From the NCBI GenBank assembly GCA_910586875.1, contig CAJUJI010000062.1:1-15271 (forward strand): DNA of 15,271 bases, written 5' to 3'. The stretch is from an uncultured Anaerotruncus sp. GTDB lineage: Bacteria > Bacillota > Clostridia > Oscillospirales > Ruminococcaceae. How positions within the stretch are numbered: position 1 is the first letter of the stretch; every line of letters starts with the position of its first letter. This document shows, one piece after another, positions 6,353-13,990 of the stretch. Both the position numbers and the translations under genes were made by a program. Under the pieces are notes generated by a model that saw nothing but the letters and a program-made list of their open reading frames with translations, made no database searches and was not told the DNA's origin.

Positions 6353-7699
6353 ATGATAAAAAACAAACTTTGGATTGCCATAGTCAGCCTGTTGCTGCTT
6401 TTTCTCCCTGCCTGCTCCGTTCCTGTTCAGGAAAACCATGAAATTACAGAAACGAGCCTTGTACCGGACAGTGCAAAGCAGACAGGAACCGTAATGCCCC
6501 TGTCCGATGCGCCGGAATCGTCCGGCGAGGAACCCCCGTCACAAAATTATTCGGAGTTCTTTTCGATTCAAAGCGTTCATCGTATGGATGTCGAGCTTTC
6601 TTCCGACGACTGGCAGGCTATGAAAAATGAGCCAGAAGAGAAAAAGTATTACGAAGCGAGCATCACCATAGATGGCACGACCATAGGTAACGCAGGGATC
6701 CGTACACGAGGAAGTTCCTCTCTCCGAGCAGCAAAACGGTTTCAGTCAGAACGGTATCCCCTGCGGATCAAGTTTGACGAATATGTAAAGGGCCAGACAT
6801 TTTTGGGATTGGACGAGCTTGTTTTGAACAACAGCAACGACGATCCTTCCTTTTTAAGAGAATATTTAGGATATGAGGCTTTTCGGAAATTAGGTATAGA
6901 GGCCCCTTATGTTTCTTTTTTCGATTTGTATATCAATGGAGAATTACACGGAATGTATGTCGGCGTAGAAGCGGTAGATAACAGCTATCTGGAACGAGTA
7001 TTCAAAAGCCATCGGGGAAATCTGTACAAAGCCGAAGAGGGCGCCTCGCTGGAAACGGGAATGGATCTGGAGCTTTTGGAGCAGAAAAAAGGCAGAGATA
7101 AAAGTAAAAGCGATATTTCAGAATTGATCCGCCTGCTAAATGAACCTCAAACTGAAAAAAAGGATTTGGAGAATCTTCTTGATATAGATTCTGTTCTTTC
7201 ATACTTTGCGGCGAATACAGTCATCCATAACTGGGACGATTACGCCGGACAGTTTTCTCACAACTACTATTTCTATCAGGAACAGGGTAAGTTTTATATG
7301 CTGCCGTGGGATATGAATGAAGGCTTTTTACAGACACAGGCATATTATCGGGAAAGTGATGGAGCAAGACAAACGATTTCCACCCCCATTACAGGAGATG
7401 TCGAGCCAGGAAGCCGTCCGCTTGCAGAGAAACTGTTGTCTGTTCCTGAATACTACCAGCAATATTTGGCACATATTGAAATCCTAAAGGATTGGCTGGA
7501 AGGGGAGCTTCCGATGCAGGTTCGCAGACTGAAAAACATGGTCCAGCCTTCTGTGGAACAGGACCCGACAAAGTTCTTCTCCATAGATGAATTTGAGCGG
7601 CAGTTTTCTGAAAGTAACCACTATGGATTGACAGCTTTTATTGATGAACGGGCTGCATATCTTGACGAAGCGCTTGCTGAAATTAAAAATTCAAATTGA
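6353..7699 (+). CDS. CotH-type protein kinase lipoprotein
   Basis: ATG 6353 follows GGGAGGTGAG. The signal peptide ends in LPAC (Cys21), giving a 448-residue lipoprotein with a Ser/Pro/Glu-rich linker to about residue 65. The CotH kinase fold follows in order: GIRTRGSSS (115-123), ELVLNNSNDDPSFLRE (155-170), GMYVGVEAVD (200-209), NLYKAEEG (223-230), NWDDYAGQFSHNYYFY (293-308) and LPWDMNEGF (317-325). These are the recognised ATP/metal and fold-marking segments. CotH of Bacillus subtilis phosphorylates Ser residues of spore-coat proteins CotB and CotG; many gut Clostridia carry lipoprotein versions whose substrates are unknown. Here it precedes the VTC and DUF4956 genes, an arrangement seen repeatedly in Firmicutes. 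Its DNA appears more AT-rich than the flavodoxin region. Confidence 0.9.
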   Translation: MIKNKLWIAIVSLLLLFLPACSVPVQENHEITETSLVPDSAKQTGTVMPLSDAPESSGEEPPSQNYSEFFSIQSVHRMDVELSSDDWQAMKNEPEEKKYYEASITIDGTTIGNAGIRTRGSSSLRAAKRFQSERYPLRIKFDEYVKGQTFLGLDELVLNNSNDDPSFLREYLGYEAFRKLGIEAPYVSFFDLYINGELHGMYVGVEAVDNSYLERVFKSHRGNLYKAEEGASLETGMDLELLEQKKGRDKSKSDISELIRLLNEPQTEKKDLENLLDIDSVLSYFAANTVIHNWDDYAGQFSHNYYFYQEQGKFYMLPWDMNEGFLQTQAYYRESDGARQTISTPITGDVEPGSRPLAEKLLSVPEYYQQYLAHIEILKDWLEGELPMQVRRLKNMVQPSVEQDPTKFFSIDEFERQFSESNHYGLTAFIDERAAYLDEALAEIKNSN

Positions 7700-7727
7700 A
7701 CTCGTTTCAAAAAGGCCGGAGGTATCT

Positions 7728-8453
7728 ATGTCGAAAACACAGTACACATTCAAAAGGTATGAGAAAAAATATCTGCTGACACGCGCACAGTACGAAACCT
7801 TTCTTCCCCGTCTGCGGGAACGGATGGAAATAGACGAATTCGGGGAGCACACCATCTGCAATCTCTATTTTGATACAGATACCTATGATCTGATCCGTGT
7901 ATCCATCGAAAAGCCCCCTTACAAAGAAAAATTTCGACTACGCAGCTATGGTGTTCCTGCCGGCAACAATTCTGTCTTTGCGGAGATCAAAAAGAAATTT
8001 GATGGGATCGTTTATAAGCGAAGGGTCAAGGGGGAATTTGGCGAGATCCAGCGTTTTTTATCAGGAGACCATCTCCCCCTTGAAGACGAACAAATCCAGC
8101 GGGAGATCCACTGGTTTTTACATAGGTACCCCCTGGCCCCCAAGGTGTTTATCGGTTATGACCGGGCCGCCTTTGTGGATAAAAACGATCCGGAGCTTCG
8201 CATTACCTTTGACCAGAATATCCGATGGCGCAGGGACCGCATGGATCTCCGGGCCGGCGCGGACGGGAGCCCTGTCTTGCCGGAGGATGGAATCGTTATG
8301 GAGATCAAACTGAGCCAGGCGGCCCCTCTGTGGCTGGTTTCCCTGCTGAGCGAATTTTCGATCTACCCTACAAGTTTTTCAAAATACGGAACCTGCTACC
8401 GGCGATACCTGTCAAAAAAAATCGTAACAGAAAGGAAATTACAGCTATGTTGA
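7728..8453 (+). CDS. VTC-domain polyphosphate polymerase
   Basis: ATG 7728 follows GGAGGTATCT, so the 29 extra codons of the open frame from 7641 are not used. The 241-residue product is a lone VTC tunnel domain: FKRYEKKYLL at the start, CNLYFDTDTYDLI, the basic EKFRLRSYG, VFAEIKKKFDGIVYKRRV, and near the end MEIKLSQAAPLW, whose Glu/Lys pair fits the metal/phosphate site. In yeast Vtc4 this domain makes polyphosphate from ATP in the cytosol. No signal peptide or membrane helix is visible, so it should act inside the cell, probably docked to the DUF4956 membrane protein. The stop overlaps the start of that gene by seven bases (ATGTTGA), a clear sign of coupled translation. Confidence 0.9.
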   Translation: MSKTQYTFKRYEKKYLLTRAQYETFLPRLRERMEIDEFGEHTICNLYFDTDTYDLIRVSIEKPPYKEKFRLRSYGVPAGNNSVFAEIKKKFDGIVYKRRVKGEFGEIQRFLSGDHLPLEDEQIQREIHWFLHRYPLAPKVFIGYDRAAFVDKNDPELRITFDQNIRWRRDRMDLRAGADGSPVLPEDGIVMEIKLSQAAPLWLVSLLSEFSIYPTSFSKYGTCYRRYLSKKIVTERKLQLC

Positions 8454-9109
8454 ACAGCATTTTGACAAATCCTATGACACTGCCCTCCTTCCTGCTTTGC
8501 CTGGCCAGCGCTATGGCTTTGGGAATTTTGACTGCCTTGGTCTTTCTGTATAGAAGCCGGCACAGCGCCAGCTTTGCCCTGACCCTGGCGCTGCTCCCAA
8601 TGACTGTTGCTGTTATTATTATGCTGGTCAACGGAAATATCGGGACGGGTGTTGCGGTAGCCGGAGCCTTTGCCCTGGTCCGGTTCCGAAGTGTTCCAGG
8701 GTCGGCCAGGGAGATCGCTGCTATCTTTACCGCAATGGCCATTGGGCTCGCCCTTGGGATGGGGTATGTGGGGACCGCCGTACTGTTTTTTCTTTTTTCA
8801 GCGGTCTTTACCATCTCCCTCACCAGAATAAACTTTGGGGGCGCCTCCCGGTTTGAGAGACACCTGAAGATCACGATACCGGAGAATTTCAATTACCAGG
8901 GCCTTTTTGATGATGTCTTTGCACAATACACCGCCAAAGCCTGTTTGACAAAAATCAGGACAACCAATATGGGAACACTTTTTGAATTGTCTTACGATAT
9001 TATCTTAAAGGAAAAAGAGGTATCCAAAGCGTTTTTGGATGAACTGCGTACCCGAAATGGAAACCTGAATATTGTGATCGGAGATTTTTCAGACAAAGAA
9101 ATGTTGTAA
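8447..9109 (+). CDS. DUF4956 membrane protein
   Basis: ATG 8447 is preferred: it follows AAAGGAAATTACAGCT and overlaps the VTC stop codon; the open frame upstream to 8225 is inside the VTC gene. The 220-residue product has membrane helices at about 14-34, 43-63, 65-80 and 92-115, a conserved run of small residues (NGNIGTGVAVAGAFALVRFR, then SVPGSAREIAAIFTAMAIGL), and a soluble C-terminal domain from about residue 125 that probably faces the cytoplasm. DUF4956 has no proven function, but it is commonly paired with VTC polymerases, which suggests it serves as their membrane part, for instance as a channel or anchor for polyphosphate. The pairing here supports that idea but does not prove it. 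Confidence 0.88.
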   Translation: MLNSILTNPMTLPSFLLCLASAMALGILTALVFLYRSRHSASFALTLALLPMTVAVIIMLVNGNIGTGVAVAGAFALVRFRSVPGSAREIAAIFTAMAIGLALGMGYVGTAVLFFLFSAVFTISLTRINFGGASRFERHLKITIPENFNYQGLFDDVFAQYTAKACLTKIRTTNMGTLFELSYDIILKEKEVSKAFLDELRTRNGNLNIVIGDFSDKEML

Positions 9110-9122
9110 GGGAGCGATACCT

Positions 9123-10976
9123 TTGAAAAAAATAGCAGGTCTTCCGTTTCTTGTTTTAGCCGGCTTGGTCGTTTTGCTGGCTGGGACGGTCATTTTCGGC
9201 GCGCTACAGGGAAACCAGCTGAACAGCGAGCCAGGAGCTGAGGCTTTGGCGTCAGGCCCCTCACAGCTATCCTCCCAGAAGGGACCGGTTGCTGTGTCCG
9301 ATGCCCCAGCGACATCAGGAGCGGCTTCCGCTGCGGCAGAGAACGAGGAAACGGCTCAAATGCAGGAAGAGGATACCATAACTCGGATCACCCTTTCCCA
9401 GAACGGAAGTACCGTCAAAGGGGCCGGGGCAAGGGTATCGGAAAATATCATCCGAATCAGCCAGGGAGGAAGCTACCGTTTGGAAGGTACTCTGGAAAAC
9501 GGGCAGATCTATGTGGAGGCGAAAAACAGTGAAACTGTGGAGCTGATCCTGGCTGGTGTCAGTATTACCAATCGCTCCGAAGCGGCTATCCAGGTAGAAA
9601 ATGCCGGACAAACGATGATCGTCCTGGAAGAAGGAACCGAAAACAGCCTGCAAAGCGGCCAGACTGCGGAAACGAGCTCAGTGGATGACCAAGTGGATCA
9701 AAAACTGTCCGGGGCGGCGCTGTATGCCAGGGATAACCTGTCCATTACAGGGACAGGGAGCCTTCAGGTCTATGGATACATCAATAATGGGATTCACACA
9801 ACAAATCGTCTGCGGATCGACGACGGGAATATTACGGTTCGAGCAAAGAACAACGGGATAAAAGGCAAGGATTCGGTGGAGATCACCAGCGGTGATTTCT
9901 CTATTGTCTCCGGAGGAGACGGCATCAAATCCGATGATTCAAGTGGTGAAGGCTATGGAACAGTTTCCATTACCGGGGGAACTTTTTCCATTCAAAGCGA
10001 AAGCGATGGTGTGCAGGCTGAAACCGTATTGGAAATTTCCGGCGGCGAATTTGATGTCACCACCGCAAACGGCAGTGAAAATGTAGCCTTTTCCTCCGAA
10101 ACAGGCTGGGGAGCTCCTGACACCAACTGGGATATTTCAGGAGAGTCTGAAACCAGCACCAAGAGCTTTAAGAGCGGAACCGAATTGCGTGTCACTGGCG
10201 GCCGGTTTTCGGTAAACTCCCGTGACGACGCCTTTCATTCCAACGGAACGGTTCTGATCTCCGGCGGAGATTTTCAAATTGCCTCCGGTGATGATGGTAT
10301 CCACGGGGATACAGATTTGACGATTGAAAGCGGAACGATCCAAATACGCCGTTCTTATGAGGGGATCGAAGCCAACCGCATCCTGATCCGGGGCGGGGAA
10401 ATTTCTGTCTACGCTTCCGACGACGGGCTCAACGCCTATGGCGGCCAGGGGCGCAGGGGGTGGGGAGGCTCCGGGAAACAGACCGATGAGATGCCTCTGC
10501 TTCATATCACCGGGGGAACAGTACGGATCAACGCAGAAGGAGACGGTGTGGACTCTAATGGAGATATTCTTGTTGAAGGTGGACTTTTGGTGGTAGACGG
10601 GCCATCCAGCAGCTGGAACGGCGCCATTGATTCCGGCACGGAAAATGGAGGCAGCTGTGTGATCCACGGCGGAACGGTGCTGGCGATTGGGAGTTCCGGC
10701 ATGGCGGAAACCTTTGACAGATCTTCCAGGCAGCCTTCCTTCCGCCACAACCTGGCAGCTTCTTTTTCTTCCGGGGATGAGATACGCATTGCCGATCAGG
10801 CAGGAAATGAGCTGTACCGCCATAGCGCGGCAAAGTCTGGCAATTCTGTTGTCTTCAGCAGTCCCTTGCTGGTGGTGGGTGAAACCTATCTTTTATCGGT
10901 CAATGGAGAGCGTGTGGAAATCACGATGGATTCTATTTCTGCCAGTTCCGGGCAGCGGGGCGGCTGGGGCTGGTAA
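9123..10976 (+). CDS. Membrane-anchored beta-helix carbohydrate-binding protein (Cthe_2159-like, DUF4353)
   Basis: The start is TTG 9123, behind AAGGGAGCGATACC; the product then begins MKKIAGLPFLV with a single hydrophobic helix at about 7-29. After a Ser/Ala/Glu-rich linker to about 85, nearly all of the 617 residues form a repeated beta-helix: units of the type VEITSGDFSIVSGGDGIKSD, VSITGGTFSIQSESDGVQAE, LISGGDFQIASGDDGIHGD and LHITGGTVRINAEGDGVDSN recur about every 22-30 residues. The Asp/Gly turns fit calcium sites. The family is typified by Clostridium thermocellum Cthe_2159, a calcium-binding, acidic-polysaccharide-binding right-handed beta-helix. The tail ends SGQRGGWGW. Its place after the CotH, VTC and DUF4956 genes suggests it is the surface effector of the operon and perhaps a CotH substrate; the latter is a guess. 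Confidence 0.88.
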   Translation: MKKIAGLPFLVLAGLVVLLAGTVIFGALQGNQLNSEPGAEALASGPSQLSSQKGPVAVSDAPATSGAASAAAENEETAQMQEEDTITRITLSQNGSTVKGAGARVSENIIRISQGGSYRLEGTLENGQIYVEAKNSETVELILAGVSITNRSEAAIQVENAGQTMIVLEEGTENSLQSGQTAETSSVDDQVDQKLSGAALYARDNLSITGTGSLQVYGYINNGIHTTNRLRIDDGNITVRAKNNGIKGKDSVEITSGDFSIVSGGDGIKSDDSSGEGYGTVSITGGTFSIQSESDGVQAETVLEISGGEFDVTTANGSENVAFSSETGWGAPDTNWDISGESETSTKSFKSGTELRVTGGRFSVNSRDDAFHSNGTVLISGGDFQIASGDDGIHGDTDLTIESGTIQIRRSYEGIEANRILIRGGEISVYASDDGLNAYGGQGRRGWGGSGKQTDEMPLLHITGGTVRINAEGDGVDSNGDILVEGGLLVVDGPSSSWNGAIDSGTENGGSCVIHGGTVLAIGSSGMAETFDRSSRQPSFRHNLAASFSSGDEIRIADQAGNELYRHSAAKSGNSVVFSSPLLVVGETYLLSVNGERVEITMDSISASSGQRGGWGW

Positions 10977-11032
10977 CGATGAGGCTGTAAAGATTCCCTG
11001 TTGATCGTTTTCAGAACGGAGGTGCATAGATC

Positions 11033-11935
11033 ATGATTGAAGCGATCCATCGGGAGATGGTCTATCTTTGGTATTACTGCATGGTTCAGCTGGAGCAGAT
11101 TTTCTGGTACTGGGTGCTGGGGATGGTGCTGGGGTCTGCCGTCTCGGTCTTTGCCAAAGACGCTATCCACAACAGCCTCCGTTCCCTGGGGGCGCGGAGG
11201 CTGGGCGTGTTTGGTATCGTTGCGGCGGCTGTTCTGGGCATCGCTTCGCCGCTGTGTATGTATGGGACCATCCCTATCGCTGCATCCTTCTCCCGCAGCG
11301 GCATTCGGGACGACTGGTTGGCCGCCTTTATGATGAGTTCTATCCTCCTCAATCCCCAGCTGATCGTTTACAGCGCCGCTCTGGGAACAGCGGCTCTTGC
11401 AGTACGCATCCTGTCCTGCTTTCTCTGCGGCGTGCTTGCGGGCCTTTTGGTACGGATATTCTATCGGGAGAGATCCTTTTTTGACTTCACCGGCTTTGAT
11501 GAGCCCAAAAGCCGGGACACTGACCCGAACATCCTGCTGCGGTTTCTGAAAAATCTGGGGCGGAATATCAAGGCCACCGGGCTTTACTTTCTATTGGGCA
11601 TCATTCTTTCGGCCTTGTTCCAGCGGTATGTCCCCCAGGAGCTGATGACCTCCCTGTTTGGGGGAAATAAAGCCTTTGGGGTGTTGATGGCGGCCACTAT
11701 CGGCGTCCCCCTTTACGCCTGTGGCGGCGGGACCATTCCGCTGCTGCAAGCCTGGTTGCTGGATGGAATGTCTCTTGGCAGCGCGGCGGTCTTTATGATT
11801 ACTGGCCCGGCTACCAAGATCACCAACCTGGGAGCGGTGAAGATCGTGCTGGGAGTGAGGCGGTTTTTGCTGTATCTGGGGTTTGTTATGTCGTTTTCTC
11901 TGCTTACGGGTTGGAGCGTAAATATGTTTCTGTAA
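11033..11935 (+). CDS. Two-domain permease (PF03773 / ArsP-like family)
   Basis: ATG 11033 follows ACGGAGGTGCATAGATC. The 300-residue product is very hydrophobic with about eight membrane helices in two related halves separated by a charged loop (about 148-175, RERSFFDFTGFDEPKSRDTD). The family marks are SPLCMYGTIPIAASF (72-86) in the first half and ACGGGTIPLLQAWL (about 229-242) plus GPATKITNLGAVK in the second, each with a Cys close to a GTIP motif. Relatives include ArsP exporters of organic arsenicals and permeases of unknown cargo. No arsR-like regulator or thioredoxin-like partner is next to it, so an arsenic role is not supported. It lies 56 bases after the beta-helix gene without a terminator, so it may be the last gene of the operon. 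Confidence 0.85.
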   Translation: MIEAIHREMVYLWYYCMVQLEQIFWYWVLGMVLGSAVSVFAKDAIHNSLRSLGARRLGVFGIVAAAVLGIASPLCMYGTIPIAASFSRSGIRDDWLAAFMMSSILLNPQLIVYSAALGTAALAVRILSCFLCGVLAGLLVRIFYRERSFFDFTGFDEPKSRDTDPNILLRFLKNLGRNIKATGLYFLLGIILSALFQRYVPQELMTSLFGGNKAFGVLMAATIGVPLYACGGGTIPLLQAWLLDGMSLGSAAVFMITGPATKITNLGAVKIVLGVRRFLLYLGFVMSFSLLTGWSVNMFL

Positions 11936-11965
11936 AACCTGCTTTGTATCTTCTGATACTAATCA

Positions 11966-12018
11966 CCGACTAAAAGTCGGCGATACGCACGCTGCGCGTG
12001 CTGGCGTCGCTTCGCGCC
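11966..12018 (+). repeat. Three short GC-rich hairpins in tandem
   Basis: Directly after the permease gene lie three close inverted repeats: CCGACT-AAA-AGTCGG (11966-11980), GCACGC-TGC-GCGTGC (11987-12001) and GGCG(T)CG-CTT-CGCGCC (12003-12018, one bulged base). None is followed by a T-run, so they are not standard intrinsic terminators. They could mark a small repeated element or a structured 3' end of the operon message. Confidence 0.55.
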
Positions 12019-12030
12019 GCCCCGTCTCAT

Positions 12031-12078
12031 CGAAAAACCAATTTTATGAGGATTTATCTTATTCTAATTGGTTTTTCG
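12031..12078. terminator. 13-bp inverted repeat, possible terminator or small element end
   Basis: CGAAAAACCAATT (12031-12043) and AATTGGTTTTTCG (12066-12078) are perfect inverted copies around a 22-base AT-rich loop. Past one bulged G the pairing continues with TCAT/ATGA. The T5 run is inside the stem, so this is not a textbook terminator, but the position between two gene groups fits transcription stop or insulation on both strands. Confidence 0.45.
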
Positions 12079-12131
12079 GATGATTTCTTTCAAGTGACCA
12101 TTTTGTTTCTATGTTTGAAGGAGGACGCACC

Positions 12132-12917
12132 ATGAAAAGTATTCTTTCCGTTTTGCTTTGCGGAATGTTGATTCTATCTTCTTGCTCCAATCAGACACCT
12201 CCAGAAAGCTCTTCCCTTCCTATGACCGAAAGCCCGTCAAGTTCTGCCGCAGTACAGGCTTTGTCAAGTTCATCTCAATCGGAAGCGGAATCCCAGTCGC
12301 AGCCGACAGAGACTTCCCCTGCCGAACCGGAACCTGTTTCTGGGGAAACATCTCCGGACAACGATTGGAAATTTGATGCGCCGGAAAACCATGCTATGGA
12401 TCCGGCAGTCTTGGATGATTTTCATAAGGCTTTATCCAATTCGGTGATCCTTTCTGCAGTAACGGTAAAGGACGAGGTTATCATTGATGAGTATTATGCG
12501 GATGGGTACGACGAGAATAGCCTTTTTGGAATCTACTCCGCCTCCAAATCCTTTACCAGCGCCCTGTTTGGCATTGCTATTGATGAAGGCTATATTGACA
12601 GTATAGAGGATCCTCTCTCGAAATATCTGCCCCAGGTGTTGGAACTGGAAGATACCCGCAAGCAGCAAATCACCCTGCGCCACCTTCTTACCCATACCAG
12701 CGGTTTGGAATGGTATGAATGGGGCGGCGGCTATTCCAACTGGAACGAGTTTCAGTCTGCGGAAAACTGGGTGGAATATATCCTGGATCGCAGACTGGTT
12801 CAGGAACCAGGTGCGGTATTCAATTACAGCACTGGGAATACGCCACCTTCTCTCTGCAGTTCTGGAAACAGCAACCGGAATGTCCCAGAAAGAATACTGC
12901 CGGCTCCATCTCTTTGA
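12132..12917 (+). pseudogene. Serine hydrolase (class C beta-lactamase-like) lipoprotein, N-terminal part of frameshifted gene
   Basis: ATG 12132 follows GAAGGAGGACGCACC. The signal peptide ends in LSSC (Cys18), then a long Ser/Glu/Pro-rich linker runs to about residue 78. The serine hydrolase domain shows the catalytic SxxK as SASK (Ser136, Lys139), the conserved LRHLLTHTSGLEW (182-194), and the Tyr motif region FNYSTGN (230-236). After GNT the frame turns into PPSLCSSGNSN and stops at 12917. Dropping one C from the CC at 12843-12844 gives STGNTHLLSAVLETATG, the usual continuation, and the frame then runs to 13368 for a 411-residue protein. These enzymes resemble class C beta-lactamases and D,D-peptidases but often act as esterases or amidases; the substrate is unknown. 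As written the gene is broken. Confidence 0.85.
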
Positions 12918-13368
12918 CCCCATGGGGATCAGCGAGAATGCCCACTGGTGGAAAGATGGACAGGGGATCGTCGATGGGGGCGACGGATTACAGATCTCGT
13001 CACGGGATGCGGCGAAGTTCGGACAGCTGTTTTTGAACGGCGGAAATTGGAACGGAGAGCAGCTGGTTCCCGCTGCCTGGGTGGAGGCTTCTACTTCAAT
13101 ACAGAATCCCGGCCCCGGAGGAAGTACCGGTCAATATGGGTACCAATGGTGGATCCGCACCCATGTCACCGGCGAATACGGAACCCATGCAACACCCTAC
13201 AAAAATCAATCTTTTGATACTTACTTTGCATTCGGATATGGCGGACAATTCATTTATGTGGTTCCGGAGCTGGAACTGGTCACAGTATTTACCTGCCGGG
13301 GATATAACTTCTATGCGCCGCGTCCCTATTTTACAGATTATGTCTTGAACGCTTATATGGGGGAATAA
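12715..13368 (+). pseudogene. Serine hydrolase, C-terminal part of frameshifted gene
   Basis: The frame is open from 12715, but only the part from about 12843 is the serine hydrolase; the earlier residues are an out-of-frame reading of the same gene. Real sequence begins at HLLSAVLETATGMSQKEYCR and continues through LFDPMGISENAHWW, LQISSRDAAKFGQLFLNGG, AAWVEAS and YGYQWWIR to the closing catalytic strand region AFGYGGQFIYVVPELELVTV, all typical of class C-like serine hydrolases. The stop is at 13366-13368. Both halves keep their conserved residues, so if the break is real it must be recent. The protein would be anchored outside the membrane by the lipid on Cys18 of the first part. Confidence 0.85.
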
Positions 13369-13475
13369 GAACGGAGCATTTGACAAAATCACCATTGACG
13401 CATTGCTACCATCCAGAGAAGCTCTCAAATGACAGGAACCAAATATTGTATTTAGACATAATTAGGGGGGATGAA

Positions 13476-13739
13476 ATGAATCTCTCAAGATCCCATTTGT
13501 ATTATATCAAAAAGGAGAAGGACCGGCACGCCAGAGTGATCTCCGCCAGACTTTGCCGGGAGTTTGGGAGTACCACTACCTCTCTCTACATCAAAATGAT
13601 CAAACGCCACATGAGCCTGGACCTAAACCAACAGTTTGGGATCCGGCGATTGGAGCAGATGGAGGATAGCCTTTTCCCAGAATATCTGAAGGCGGTCCAT
13701 GAGTACAGATTTTCCTATGGCGGTAAAACCTTTGGATAA
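13476..13739 (+). CDS. Small basic protein of unknown function
   Basis: ATG 13476 follows AGGGGGGATGAA, a strong ribosome site; the open frame from 13380 adds 32 codons with no such site. The 87-residue product is rich in Arg, Lys and His in its first two thirds (YYIKKEKDRHARVISARLCR, then IKMIKRHMSLDLNQQFGIRR) with probable helices and an acidic-aromatic tail. There is no signal peptide or membrane segment. I recognise no family. It lies just ahead of the recombinase block and may be a DNA-binding partner or a cargo gene of the mobile element; this is inferred from position and charge only. Confidence 0.6.
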   Translation: MNLSRSHLYYIKKEKDRHARVISARLCREFGSTTTSLYIKMIKRHMSLDLNQQFGIRRLEQMEDSLFPEYLKAVHEYRFSYGGKTFG

Positions 13740-13746
13740 GAGCAGA

Positions 13747-13775
13747 ACAGGGCAGCAGAAATCCTGCTGCCCTGT
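13747..13775 (+). terminator. 12-bp perfect hairpin after the small basic gene
   Basis: ACAGGGCAGCAG (13747-13758) and CTGCTGCCCTGT (13764-13775) pair perfectly around AAATC, eight bases after the stop codon. No T-run follows, so termination is likely only with help from the second stem at 13803, or it may protect the 3' end of the message. Confidence 0.5.
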
Positions 13776-13802
13776 CGGTCTATCATTGAAAAAGACTCAT
13801 CA

Positions 13803-13840
13803 GGCCGGTTCAACATAATGTTACTTATGTTGAACCGGCC
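13803..13840. repeat. Perfect 16-bp palindrome with 6-bp centre, dif/Xer-like site
   Basis: GGCCGGTTCAACATAA (13803-13818) and TTATGTTGAACCGGCC (13825-13840) are exact inverted copies around TGTTAC. The layout of two 11-base arms ending in CATAA/TTATG around a 6-base centre is that of a tyrosine recombinase crossover site; the right arm TTATGTTGAAC agrees with the E. coli XerD half of dif (TTATGTTAAAT) at nine of eleven places. A complete tyrosine recombinase starts 150 bases downstream. As CTTTTCATTT follows, the same stem could also act as a terminator. Recombination at this site is inference. Confidence 0.55.
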
Positions 13841-13869
13841 CTTTTCATTTCCGCTGTTTTCCCCTTCCA

Positions 13870-13916
13870 GTTCAACATAACTGCCGGGCTTCTGTGGAAA
13901 AACGAGTTCGACATAA
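13870..13916 (+). repeat. Two directly repeated GTTCAACATAA-type half-sites
   Basis: GTTCAACATAA (13870-13880) is an exact copy of the left arm of the palindrome at 13808-13818, and GTTCGACATAA (13906-13916) differs by one base. Both point the same way and lack an inverted partner. They lie between the palindrome and the recombinase start and may be extra binding sites for that enzyme, operators for its own control, or scars of past insertion. Confidence 0.5.
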
Positions 13917-13990
13917 ATAAACTGAATCTCTGTTGCAAATCACTCCCGTCCTTTCTATGGATAGAAAAAGCCTATTTGGAGGAAAAGCAT

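Noticed and set aside
10137..10823. 228-codon reverse-strand open frame
   Set aside because: It lies wholly opposite the repeated beta-helix gene; the repeats and codon bias of that gene explain the long shadow.
13380..13475. TTGACA at 13380 as a -35 promoter element for the small basic gene
   Set aside because: No good -10 sequence lies at 16-18 bases from it, so a promoter cannot be supported.
13803..13916. CRISPR-like array
   Set aside because: The repeated unit is only 11 bases, spacing varies (62 and 36), one copy is inverted, and no cas genes are present.
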